From Bacilli bacterium (GTDB lineage: Bacteria > Bacillota_I > Bacilli_A > RF39 > UBA660): 35,606 nt of DNA. The stretch lies in NCBI GenBank assembly GCA_028709545.1, contig JAQVWT010000005.1:1-35606 (forward strand), given 5' to 3'. The position numbers and the translations under genes were made by a program. The notes below the pieces were generated by a model. That model was not told the DNA's origin, did not search any database, and saw only the letters and a program-made list of their open reading frames with translations. Shown piece after piece: positions 17,739 through 25,737 of the stretch (positions within the stretch are counted from its first letter, which is position 1; each line of letters opens with the position of its first letter).

Positions 17739-18329
17739 TTATTCAGTTAAATACTTCTTATTTAAAATAAAATACTGCACTCCAGAAAATACTGAAAGAA
17801 TAGTTGCAATAAATACTAAATAATTCCCAAGCGAGATATTTAATAATTCTAATGGTAAGTTTGAGAAAAATATCATTGAAATCCCAACCATCATAAAAAT
17901 AGTTTTAACCTTTCCCCAAATAGATGCTCCAACTGCAGCATTTTTAGACCCTGCTACCATCTTAATTGAATCAACTGCTATATCTCTTGTCACAATTACA
18001 ATTGGCACTATAACAGGCAATAAACCATCATAAGCAAGTGCTATTAATACGCCATTTACTAGTACCTTATCAGCAATAGCATCCATTACTTTACCAAAGT
18101 CCGTAACAATATTGCACTTGCGGGCTATACTTCCATCTAAGAAGTCAGTAATTGAAGCTATAATAAATAAAATTCCTGCTATTATATATTTTAAATCTAT
18201 GATGATTTTCCCAGCTACTAAATATTTTGGAAATTCTACTCCTATTTGATAAAAAGGAAAAACTAATAAAATAATCACTATAACAGCTAAAATCATTCTT
18301 CCTATCGTAATCTTATTTGGTAAATTCAT
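17739..18329 (-). CDS. pgsA: CDP-diacylglycerol--glycerol-3-phosphate 3-phosphatidyltransferase
   Basis: 'MNLPNKITIGRMILAVIVI...ASITDFLDGSIARKCNIVTDFGKVMDAIADK' CDP-alcohol phosphotransferase motif. Confidence 0.95.
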   Translation of the reverse strand: MNLPNKITIGRMILAVIVIILLVFPFYQIGVEFPKYLVAGKIIIDLKYIIAGILFIIASITDFLDGSIARKCNIVTDFGKVMDAIADKVLVNGVLIALAYDGLLPVIVPIVIVTRDIAVDSIKMVAGSKNAAVGASIWGKVKTIFMMVGISMIFFSNLPLELLNISLGNYLVFIATILSVFSGVQYFILNKKYLTE

Positions 18330-18337
18330 ACATCCTC

Positions 18338-18811
18338 CTAATTAAAATAACTCATAATATTAGTCGTTACATTTCCTACAGTAATTTGTTTAACACTCCA
18401 AATTACGGCTAAAATCACTAATACTATTATTAATAACAACATTAATACAAACTGTTTATCACTACTTTTAGGTGCAGATTTTGTATAAGGTGAGGCAACT
18501 CTTTCTTCATTTTCTTCTGCCTCAGCTTTTTCACGTGCTGCTTTTTCAATTTCCTTCATTGGAATTTTTGAAGTAATTTCAAACATATATTCATTAAATT
18601 CATCAATTACTTCAGTAGGATCCAATCCTAAATATTTTGCATAATCACTAATATGTTCTTTAAGTGCAAAAATATCTTTAAAAGCCCCCGTATTACCTTC
18701 TTCAATTTGCTCAAGTACGAGGAGCGGTATTTCTAAATCTTTGCTAACCTCATCAAGACTAACTCCCGATGACTCTCTCGTGCCTTTTAGCACTTCACTT
18801 ATCTCAGTCAA
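18338..18811 (-). CDS. RodZ-like helix-turn-helix, single-TM protein
   Basis: 'LKGTRESSGVSLDEVSKDLEIPLLVLEQIEEGN' HTH, then a TM helix; upstream of pgsA. Confidence 0.8.
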   Translation of the reverse strand: MTEISEVLKGTRESSGVSLDEVSKDLEIPLLVLEQIEEGNTGAFKDIFALKEHISDYAKYLGLDPTEVIDEFNEYMFEITSKIPMKEIEKAAREKAEAEENEERVASPYTKSAPKSSDKQFVLMLLLIIVLVILAVIWSVKQITVGNVTTNIMSYFN

Positions 18812-18844
18812 GTACTTATCACTCCTTTTTAAGAAATAAAAAAT

Positions 18845-19190
18845 AATATCTTATAAGCCATATTCTGTACCTTATTTTCATAAGGCGGTAAACATTTATC
18901 TAGCTTTAGATAAAGCTTCTTTCGCAGTTTCATTTTACTTTGAAAGATTCCCCTACCAAAATTTGGGTTTCTCGCTTGCGGGGTTTACCACGTTCCACTA
19001 TACTTGTTTCCAAGTATACTCGTCTCTTTGGCACTTTTACATCTAATCTAACCATTTAACAGGTTATTTCAAAGCCGTTAGCTAAACGCTACCTAAGGTT
19101 ATTTTTTCCCTTAGCGCAAACACTAAAGTCATCTCAGACTTTGCGAGTATGGACTTTCCTCTACATTAATAATGCAGCATTTACCAAGAT
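18845..19190 (-). ncRNA. rnpB: RNase P RNA, class B
   Basis: Minus strand: GTAGAGGAAAGTCCATACTCGC...CTGAGATGACTTTAGTGTTTGCGC...GAGTATACTTGGAAACAAGTATAGTGGAACGTGGTAAACCCCGCAAGCGAGAAACCCAAATTTTGGTAGGGGAATC...CAGAATATGGCTTATAAG. Matches the conserved core of the Bacillus RNA. Ends approximate. Confidence 0.97.
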
Positions 19191-19191
19191 A

Positions 19192-19518
19192 TTATTCATC
19201 TCTTCCATAAACTATTTTTTCTAGTGAACTAATTCTTTTCAAAAGATCAACAGTTGTAACATTACTAGGTCTTTCATCTTGGTGAAGAGAAATACTAGTT
19301 TTTAATTTTCGATACTCAGCTTGAAGCTTTTTATTATCTTCAATTAAATTAATGTTATCTTGTTCTAATTTTTTAATTGCTTGTAAGAACTCAGTATAAT
19401 CTCTGATTATCATATCAAGATATTTATCAACTTCTTGCATTCTATATCCTCTAGCATCAATTTTAAAATCTTTTTGTAAAATTTCTTGAGGAGTTAAAAA
19501 CAATTTATCATTCATCAT
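19192..19518 (-). CDS. gpsB: Cell division protein GpsB (DivIVA family)
   Basis: 'LTPQEILQKDFKIDARGYRMQEVDKYLDMIIRDYTEF...' upstream of rnpB. Confidence 0.93.
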   Translation of the reverse strand: MMNDKLFLTPQEILQKDFKIDARGYRMQEVDKYLDMIIRDYTEFLQAIKKLEQDNINLIEDNKKLQAEYRKLKTSISLHQDERPSNVTTVDLLKRISSLEKIVYGRDE

Positions 19519-19545
19519 AATATAACCAACCTTCTTACTTCATAT

Positions 19546-19574
19546 ATTGTATTATTATTAGATGATTTTGTCAA
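19546..19574 (-). promoter_or_regulatory. Promoter of gpsB
   Basis: Minus strand TTGACA (19574-19569), 17-bp spacer, TACAAT (19551-19546). Confidence 0.75.
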
Positions 19575-19729
19575 GATATGACCTCACTTATCTAATTTTG
19601 TCAAAATTTCTATTTCTCTATAATTTAATGTAAAAACAAGTAAATTATCAAGTAGTTCATTATATATTTCTTCCACCATCATCACCTACTCTTATAATAA
19701 TAACTATTATAAATAAGTAAAGATATTCG

Positions 19730-21436
19730 TCAATTGATGTCAAAATATTTTAATATTGTATCTGCTATCTTATTAGCAATAAGCTCTTTATTTTGCATTA
19801 TCCATGCAGCATCTTTAACATTATCATGGTGAGCTATTTCAAGTAATACTCCAAACGGAACTGCATCACTCACCTCACCTAAAGCACCACCCGCATACTT
19901 AACTCCTCTATTTGCCTCCTCTGCTTCATTATAATATATGCCAAGCAGAGCATTTTGAATTAAGTTTGCTAAACTATATGTTTTACTAGATTCCTCATTT
20001 ATCCAAGTCTCAATTCCATATTTATCATGATTAACACTCGCATTAGAATGAATTGCTAAATGAAGATCTACTCCATAATAACGTGAATCACTGATCCATA
20101 AATTAATATTACCTAGTGGACTATTTCGATAAACAATAACACCAGCGTCTTTTAATCTTTTCTCCAAATAATCAGTTAAATCATTCATCTCTTTTGCCTC
20201 ATTAGCATAACCAGTACTTGCTACTCCTAAATTACCATCTTGATTAGACGGACTTAAATAAACCGAGTATTTTTTCTTAGTACCAACATTAAAATCAAAC
20301 TCGCTGATAATACTATTATTTTTATTTGGCTCCATCACTACTGCTTTTAAAGTCATATTATCATTTATAGTAATACTACTTCGATATTTATTTCCGCTAG
20401 TTATTGGATCACTTCCATCAACTGTATAATAAATAGTACCATCCTTATTAGGATTGTGCAAAGCAACTTCAGTCCCAGCTTTAATATATTTAGGATAATA
20501 ATCAATATAAACTGGTTTTAAAGTATCTTTTTCATTCATTGTAAAAGATACACTAGTCTCTTTTGTATACTCTTTATATTCTTTATATAAAGCTTTAATC
20601 TTAATTGTATATTCTTCTGTTTTCTCTAAAAGACTAGAAGATATTATACACTTGTTTTTCTTAACAATAGTATCTTTAATTAACCTATTGCCCTTATATA
20701 TTTCCAGAAGATAACTAGTTGCATTATCCCCACCTGTATAAGTTAAAGTAATATCATTATAATCAAGAATATCACCAGTAGTTGGTGTATTTATAATAAT
20801 ATCACTTACTGGGCTTATCTTATTATATAAAGACATTTTAGCAATTGGTACTGCTCCATCAATTATTTCAACCTCAAGCTTTTGTTTTAAACCAGTATAA
20901 TACTTATTATCAATAATATAAGTATTACCTGAAAGTTTTTGTTCTTCTAACTTATAACCATTATCTGACAACCTAATTAAATAATTTTTTTTATTTATAT
21001 CTCCATCAATTAAAAGTTCATAATCTTCATTATCAACAAGGATTATATCATTTTCTAAGCTAAAGGTTGGCTCTAGATAAGTAAAAGCATAGGGATTATT
21101 ATTACTAATACTATCACCAAGTTTATCGTAAGCATAAATAACTATTTTATATTCTTCATTATATTTAATCATTTCCAAATCAATAAGCACATTTGTTTTA
21201 TTGACATTTTTAGAATAGACTTCTATATTTAAATCATTATAAACAACAACATCATAATAACTAGCTGCACCAACTTTTTCAAAATTTATATTAAAAGTAT
21301 GAGCAATATTATCAACACTTATAATACTAAAACTATTTAAAATCTTATCACTATTTAAAAGAATTGCCGACACTGCAAAAGTAACGCCAATGAAAGTTAA
21401 TAATACTGCTGTAAATGAGATAATAATTCTTTTCAT
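19730..21436 (-). CDS. Secreted N-acetylmuramoyl-L-alanine amidase (Amidase_3-like) with chitobiase/HEX-type and Fn3/Ig-like repeats
   Basis: Signal peptide; 'GTIYYTVDGSDPITSGNKYRSSITINDNMTLKAV' CHB_HEX-like; 'SRYYGVDLHLAIHSNAS...GIETWIN...VLLEIAHHDN' amidase motifs. Confidence 0.88.
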   Translation of the reverse strand: MKRIIISFTAVLLTFIGVTFAVSAILLNSDKILNSFSIISVDNIAHTFNINFEKVGAASYYDVVVYNDLNIEVYSKNVNKTNVLIDLEMIKYNEEYKIVIYAYDKLGDSISNNNPYAFTYLEPTFSLENDIILVDNEDYELLIDGDINKKNYLIRLSDNGYKLEEQKLSGNTYIIDNKYYTGLKQKLEVEIIDGAVPIAKMSLYNKISPVSDIIINTPTTGDILDYNDITLTYTGGDNATSYLLEIYKGNRLIKDTIVKKNKCIISSSLLEKTEEYTIKIKALYKEYKEYTKETSVSFTMNEKDTLKPVYIDYYPKYIKAGTEVALHNPNKDGTIYYTVDGSDPITSGNKYRSSITINDNMTLKAVVMEPNKNNSIISEFDFNVGTKKKYSVYLSPSNQDGNLGVASTGYANEAKEMNDLTDYLEKRLKDAGVIVYRNSPLGNINLWISDSRYYGVDLHLAIHSNASVNHDKYGIETWINEESSKTYSLANLIQNALLGIYYNEAEEANRGVKYAGGALGEVSDAVPFGVLLEIAHHDNVKDAAWIMQNKELIANKIADTILKYFDIN

Positions 21437-21479
21437 ACTCTCCTACTTTCTTTCTTATTATATAATATTTATCTCAGAA

Positions 21480-21500
21480 AAAAAAGGCATTAGCCTTAAA
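21480..21500 (-). terminator. Terminator of the 21496..22329 gene
   Basis: Minus strand AAGGCtaatGCCTTTTTTTT overlapping the stop codon. Confidence 0.75.
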
Positions 21501-22329
21501 TTCTATTAAAGATTTCTTTTTTTCTAATAAGTAAGTAAGCAGCAACTGCAACTACGGTTAAGCCAACTACTTCAAAAGGAATTTTAACCTCTGCTGTTGG
21601 TGGACTAGATACGGTAGTTGTCGCATCTACAAAGCAATCTATATATTGTTTATGAATTTTAATAACTGGTCTTAAAACAAATTCATAGTTATCAGTTATA
21701 GAAGTTATTTCATGTGATCGGATGTACGCTAAAGGTGTAAGTGTATCTCCTGCATAATCTTCATTTAAAATAACGGCAAATACTGAAGTTTCTTCAGCCG
21801 ATTCATCATAAATTTCCGTCCAGAAATTATAGGCACTACTTGGTTTTTCCATATTTGGGTATCCTGCTGATAATGAAATCGGGGCAAGATATTTACGATT
21901 CCCCATTATCTCATACTCTCCAGTTTCCGTATTTTTAGGTAAGCCTAAATCAACCAAATCTTGGGCTTGAAGAAGTCTGACAACCTCAGCGCGTGGGCGC
22001 CATGACTCCGTTGCTTGTTGTAAAACTTCATACGCAATGGTTTTTTCCCAAATAGTTAAATCTTCATGTTCATCTGGTATTCTCTCATCAAAAACAGTTA
22101 TTGCGTTACCATACTTATCCATAACATTCTCATTTAAAAGTAGCCAAACATATGGATCATTTGCAATACTTGGTCTAATAACAAAAAACTCATGGCCAAC
22201 CGGCTCGCTTGCCTCAGACACTAACACTTTAACTCTATCTCCAACCTCAAAAGTTTCAGATACTGCTAAAGCATTTCCATTAATTGGCATAAATATAATA
22301 GTTAATAATAATATTAATATCTTTTTCAT
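21496..22329 (-). CDS. Exported protein with C-terminal TM anchor, lectin/FGE-like '...YEFVLRPVIKI' C-terminal motif
   Basis: N-terminal signal peptide, C-terminal 'PFEVVGLTVVAVAAYLLIRKKEIFNRI' anchor. Confidence 0.75.
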   Translation of the reverse strand: MKKILILLLTIIFMPINGNALAVSETFEVGDRVKVLVSEASEPVGHEFFVIRPSIANDPYVWLLLNENVMDKYGNAITVFDERIPDEHEDLTIWEKTIAYEVLQQATESWRPRAEVVRLLQAQDLVDLGLPKNTETGEYEIMGNRKYLAPISLSAGYPNMEKPSSAYNFWTEIYDESAEETSVFAVILNEDYAGDTLTPLAYIRSHEITSITDNYEFVLRPVIKIHKQYIDCFVDATTTVSSPPTAEVKIPFEVVGLTVVAVAAYLLIRKKEIFNRI

Positions 22330-22412
22330 AACTCGCTCCTTACTTTATTGTGTAATTTTCTAACTTAAATATAACACAAAAAACAAATAAAACCTAGCCC
22401 CAATTATTTAGT

Positions 22413-22441
22413 TTGACAACCTAAATAATCCAGTGTATATT
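22413..22441 (+). promoter_or_regulatory. Promoter for the 22460..23116 gene
   Basis: TTGACA (22413-22418), 17-bp spacer, TATATT (22436-22441). Confidence 0.75.
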
Positions 22442-22459
22442 TATACTAGGGTGAAGAAG

Positions 22460-23116
22460 ATGAAAAAGGGTCCTTTAACACTTAGTGTGATACATATATT
22501 TTTTTTAAGTTTAGCAATTATATTTAAAGATAAATATATTTATTTAGCACCTAGTTTAAGTGTCTCTATTTCTTTATTTATATACTCTTTTACCTTTTTA
22601 TTCCCAGTTCTAATAATCAACTGGTCTAAATTAAAAGACGCTAAAAATTTAATAAAAATAAGTACTAAAGCAATGTTTATATTTATATTAATTATTACAA
22701 TATTATCAAGTATTTCAGGAAACATAGATACAGAACATATAGATAGTGCGTTAAAACTTATATTTACACCAAATAGTATAAATATAAAAAACATTATTAT
22801 TCATTATCCTAATTTAAATATTATTGGAATTATAATAACTTATTATTTTTCACATACTATTTTAATTTCTATTTATGAAGCATTAAAAGAATATACTAAT
22901 AAATATTTAAGTTACTGTCTTTCTATATTTATAGCCTTTATCATTGATACCATGTTCATGGTACCCTTAATGCATATAACCGATATATATTACGCAAATG
23001 TTGTCATGTTAGATATTATAAAATACTTAACTGCTGCCTTTATGGTCGTTATATTTACTTCACTTATAATAATATTAATATTTACTTTTTACACTCACTT
23101 TAAAGAAAAGAATTAA
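22460..23116 (+). CDS. Polytopic membrane protein (about 6 TM; possibly VUT/ECF-S-like)
   Basis: ORF 22433..23116; ATG at 22460 (MKKGPLTLSVIHIFF...) fits the promoter position. Family assignment weak. Confidence 0.7.
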   Translation: MKKGPLTLSVIHIFFLSLAIIFKDKYIYLAPSLSVSISLFIYSFTFLFPVLIINWSKLKDAKNLIKISTKAMFIFILIITILSSISGNIDTEHIDSALKLIFTPNSINIKNIIIHYPNLNIIGIIITYYFSHTILISIYEALKEYTNKYLSYCLSIFIAFIIDTMFMVPLMHITDIYYANVVMLDIIKYLTAAFMVVIFTSLIIILIFTFYTHFKEKN

Positions 23117-23796
23117 ACTTTTCTTTTTTTTAAGCTTGCTTTATCACTAATACTTACTCGATAAGAATCACATATTTTAGATATCGTTTTATTTAAAACA
23201 AACTTATCTAAATATAGAGAACTAATATATTTATCAGTCTTATCTTTATACTTAATATAACACTCACATAATAACCAAGATATTGCCATATTAACATAAT
23301 ACATATTACTTTTAAGGCTGATGCATTTATCTAATATATAATCTATATAATTATCATTTACATAATGACTAAGTAGTAATATAAGACCAAATCTTATTTT
23401 AAATTCTTCACCTGTATTAATTAAATCATTAATATATCCAATAAAATATTCATTATTTTTTTTAATTAATTTCATATTACTCGCAGGAGTATCACATAAT
23501 GACCAATCAGTTATCTCTCCGGCATAAAACATTAAATATCCGGCAAGCAACTTTTTATCTTTTAAATAACCTAAAGTAAGACCTAAAACCATCGTTTCTT
23601 CAAAATATCTACCTTGATAATATGAAATAAACTCATCAAGATTATCTATTTCTTTAGCTATCTTTCTAAGTACTGGTATCTTTACGCCAATCTTCTCTTT
23701 AGAATTAAGAACAAGCTTATTAGAAAACTCTCTATACTTATCATCTTTTAATAAAAATAAATTATTAATAAAATTATTATATTTTTCTATACTTAT
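23113..23796 (-). CDS. AlkD-like DNA alkylation repair protein, no ATG/GTG/TTG at the expected 5' end
   Basis: Annotated ORF starts at 23592, but the frame is open from 23796: (I)SIEKYNNFINNLFLLKDDKYREFSNKLVLNSKEKIGVKIPVLRKIAKEIDNLDEFISYYQGRYFEETMVLGL... with AAGGAG at 23805-23800. Confidence 0.65.
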   Translation of the reverse strand: MSIEKYNNFINNLFLLKDDKYREFSNKLVLNSKEKIGVKIPVLRKIAKEIDNLDEFISYYQGRYFEETMVLGLTLGYLKDKKLLAGYLMFYAGEITDWSLCDTPASNMKLIKKNNEYFIGYINDLINTGEEFKIRFGLILLLSHYVNDNYIDYILDKCISLKSNMYYVNMAISWLLCECYIKYKDKTDKYISSLYLDKFVLNKTISKICDSYRVSISDKASLKKRKV

Positions 23797-23856
23797 CTAC
23801 TCCTTAAAATAAAAAAATTCGTGGAAATATTTATTTCGATTGTTAAAAGTGTTAAT

Positions 23857-23882
23857 ACTACTTTCTTTTATAAGAAAGTAGT
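23857..23882. repeat. Perfect 11-bp inverted repeat (hairpin)
   Basis: ACTACTTTCTT-ttat-AAGAAAGTAGT. Confidence 0.9.
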
Positions 23883-23903
23883 AAAGAAATCTTTGCCTTA
23901 GTG

Positions 23904-23950
23904 CTGTAATATTGGACGCTACGTAGTGCCTACGCGTCTCAATATTACGG
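23904..23950. repeat. Long nested inverted repeat
   Basis: GTAATATTG-GACGC-tacGTAGtgcCTAC-GCGTC-t-CAATATTAC. Confidence 0.85.
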
Positions 23951-24003
23951 TTATAATCTTTTTCTTTCAATTATTATAATTCTTTTATCTTCTCATTTTT
24001 TCT

Positions 24004-24024
24004 CCCCGGAAGGGTTTCCGGGTC
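24004..24024. repeat. GC-rich hairpin 39 bp downstream of the candidate variable-protein gene
   Basis: CCCGGAA-gggt-TTCCGGG on the plus strand: 7-bp perfect stem, 4-nt loop. Confidence 0.85.
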
Positions 24025-24062
24025 GATTTCCTCAGAGATAAGAGTCTGCGACATCTATTATT

Positions 24063-25652
24063 CTACTCTACAGCAATTACTGTGAATGGATTGATTGCAC
24101 TACCCTCACCGGATATTCTTGTCGCTGATATAAGAGAAACTGACGGACGCGCCCCGAGGGCGCCGTACACGACGCTGTAGCCCAGATTACCAGACGAATT
24201 AACGCGCCACCCGATCGCATTCCCACCCGAGTCCATGTAGTATGGCGAAAACGACCACCAATTCTGATTGGTGTATAAATAATTTGTACTATTACCTGTT
24301 CCATATACTAATCCTGCCATTGATGCTTCATCTGCTGTTAACAACCCCACTGGATTAGTAAGAGCTCCATTACCTACTTCTCCATCTACACTGGTGGTAA
24401 ATTGATCATTTTGTAATCCACATTTTAAAGTTGGGGTTTTCTTTGTGTATAGTCGATAATATGCGGCGTAATAGGTCGTACTAGTTCCTATACCAGTACC
24501 TGTTGCTTCTCCTCCTACCCCTGGATCGCTTCGAAGTTGGCGGTCATTACAAAATAGATTATCTGCTACCTGGGATCCTAAGCCTTTATCAAATATGTTA
24601 ATCTTATACCAATTATCTAGTATTGTTTTTATATTGGTATTGGTTTGATTGAAGGTGGCTGATACAGAAGTTGTTCCGAATCTTTCAGATGATGCACTTC
24701 CATTTGCACCTCCATACATATATCCGACATATTTTGCATCGTTATAATTTGTTTCATTCCAAGCATGAGTTCCTTCTATTTGGGTAGCTTCTCCAGTATC
24801 GTTTACTTCTCCATTTGTATTAAACTGTGCCTCTGTTCCATTATATAAAAGTCTTATTGACCCATCACCATTGATTCTAACTATCTTCCACTGGAAACCT
24901 CCCCAGATTAGGTTATTGTTGAGTTCTGTTTTTTCTCCTCGATAATAATACGAGGTTCCGTATTCATCTTCAGCTGAATACAAACCCGTATCTTCTGATG
25001 TTGATATTTTACTAAAGTCAGGACCATCTTTTTCCTCTATTGCTGAGGCTCCGCCGCCTTGGGCTAGAATTGCATCGCCTAGTTTAGGTGGTATATAATT
25101 TTCTAGAAGTAGATGAGCTTTAAATGTTTTACCTAAGTCATCTATTTGGTTATCTTCTGTTTTATAAAAATAGATATTTAATTCATAAGTATGGACTCCA
25201 TCAGTTATTTTACCATCATAGTTTCCAATTCCTAGTGATGATGATTCTTGATTTATTGGTGTTCTTGTTGTTATATCTGGAATAGTATTACCATTTGCTG
25301 CAGTATTAATTCCAGTTAATGTATAAGTGATTGCATCTTCTGAAAATGTATTTTCAGCAACTACTATTTTTATTTGATAATACATCTGAATAGCTGTAGT
25401 ATTATTACCTTTTACAGTAAAGGTTTTAGTTGCAAAAGGATCTGTTGATGGAGCTATGTTATTTGCAATAATTTCTGGGCCTCCATCATATTCCATTTTT
25501 AAATTACCAGTATTCCCGGTAACTGTTGTACCTGTTTCAATATCATTTAATCTTGCTAAATAATATGAATATGCAACACCTACTGTTAAGAAAAATACTG
25601 CTACTATTATTATTCCGGCTAAGATCTTATTTATTATTTTTACTGTTTTCAT
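24063..25652 (-). CDS. Exported protein with C-terminal C-type-lectin/FGE-like domain; candidate DGR variable protein
   Basis: N-terminal hydrophobic signal and 'AYSYYLARLNDIETGT'; 'NNNLIWGGFQWKIVRINGDGSIRLLYNG'; C-terminal 'LTADEASMAGLVYG...NWWSFSPYYMDSGGNAIGWRVNSSGNLGYSVVYGALGARPSVSL'. Confidence 0.85.
   Translation of the reverse strand: MKTVKIINKILAGIIIVAVFFLTVGVAYSYYLARLNDIETGTTVTGNTGNLKMEYDGGPEIIANNIAPSTDPFATKTFTVKGNNTTAIQMYYQIKIVVAENTFSEDAITYTLTGINTAANGNTIPDITTRTPINQESSSLGIGNYDGKITDGVHTYELNIYFYKTEDNQIDDLGKTFKAHLLLENYIPPKLGDAILAQGGGASAIEEKDGPDFSKISTSEDTGLYSAEDEYGTSYYYRGEKTELNNNLIWGGFQWKIVRINGDGSIRLLYNGTEAQFNTNGEVNDTGEATQIEGTHAWNETNYNDAKYVGYMYGGANGSASSERFGTTSVSATFNQTNTNIKTILDNWYKINIFDKGLGSQVADNLFCNDRQLRSDPGVGGEATGTGIGTSTTYYAAYYRLYTKKTPTLKCGLQNDQFTTSVDGEVGNGALTNPVGLLTADEASMAGLVYGTGNSTNYLYTNQNWWSFSPYYMDSGGNAIGWRVNSSGNLGYSVVYGALGARPSVSLISATRISGEGSAINPFTVIAVE
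24133..24262 (-). other. Candidate DGR variable region (VR)
   Basis: Codons TAC TAC ATG GAC TCG GGT GGG AAT GCG ATC GGG TGG CGC ... GGC TAC AGC GTC GTG TAC GGC GCC CTC GGG GCG CGT. Hand count 73/120 G+C over 24141-24260 in an otherwise strongly AT-rich window; dominated by NNC codons. Confidence 0.6.
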
Positions 25653-25705
25653 TGTTTTAGCTCCTATCTTAAATTAATTATATTATTTTTTTTAAGTTTA
25701 AGCAA

Positions 25706-25737
25706 ATAAAAAGAGTTGTTATTCACTCTTTTTACTG
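25706..25737 (-). terminator. pnp terminator
   Basis: Minus strand AAAAAGAGTgaataacaACTCTTTTTATTTG, overlapping the pnp stop codon. Confidence 0.75.

Noticed and set aside
18845-19190. Considered tmRNA or a riboswitch for the long structured region upstream of the RodZ-like gene
   Set aside because: Conserved core motifs identify it as class B RNase P RNA.
22037-22363. 108-aa plus-strand ORF
   Set aside because: Antisense to the exported protein at 21496..22329, no domain.
22540-22794. 84-aa minus-strand ORF
   Set aside because: Antisense to the membrane protein at 22460..23116, low complexity.
23820-24062. Considered as a DGR template repeat for the candidate VR
   Set aside because: No recognisable similarity to the VR sequence (no GTTAATTCGTCTGGTAAT-like core); only hairpins are present.
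24077-24304. 75-aa minus-strand ORF overlapping the 3' end of 24063..25652
   Set aside because: Alternative-frame opening produced by the GC-rich segment; Arg/Thr/Gly-rich nonsense-like protein, no separate SD. The lectin-like frame is clearly the coding one.
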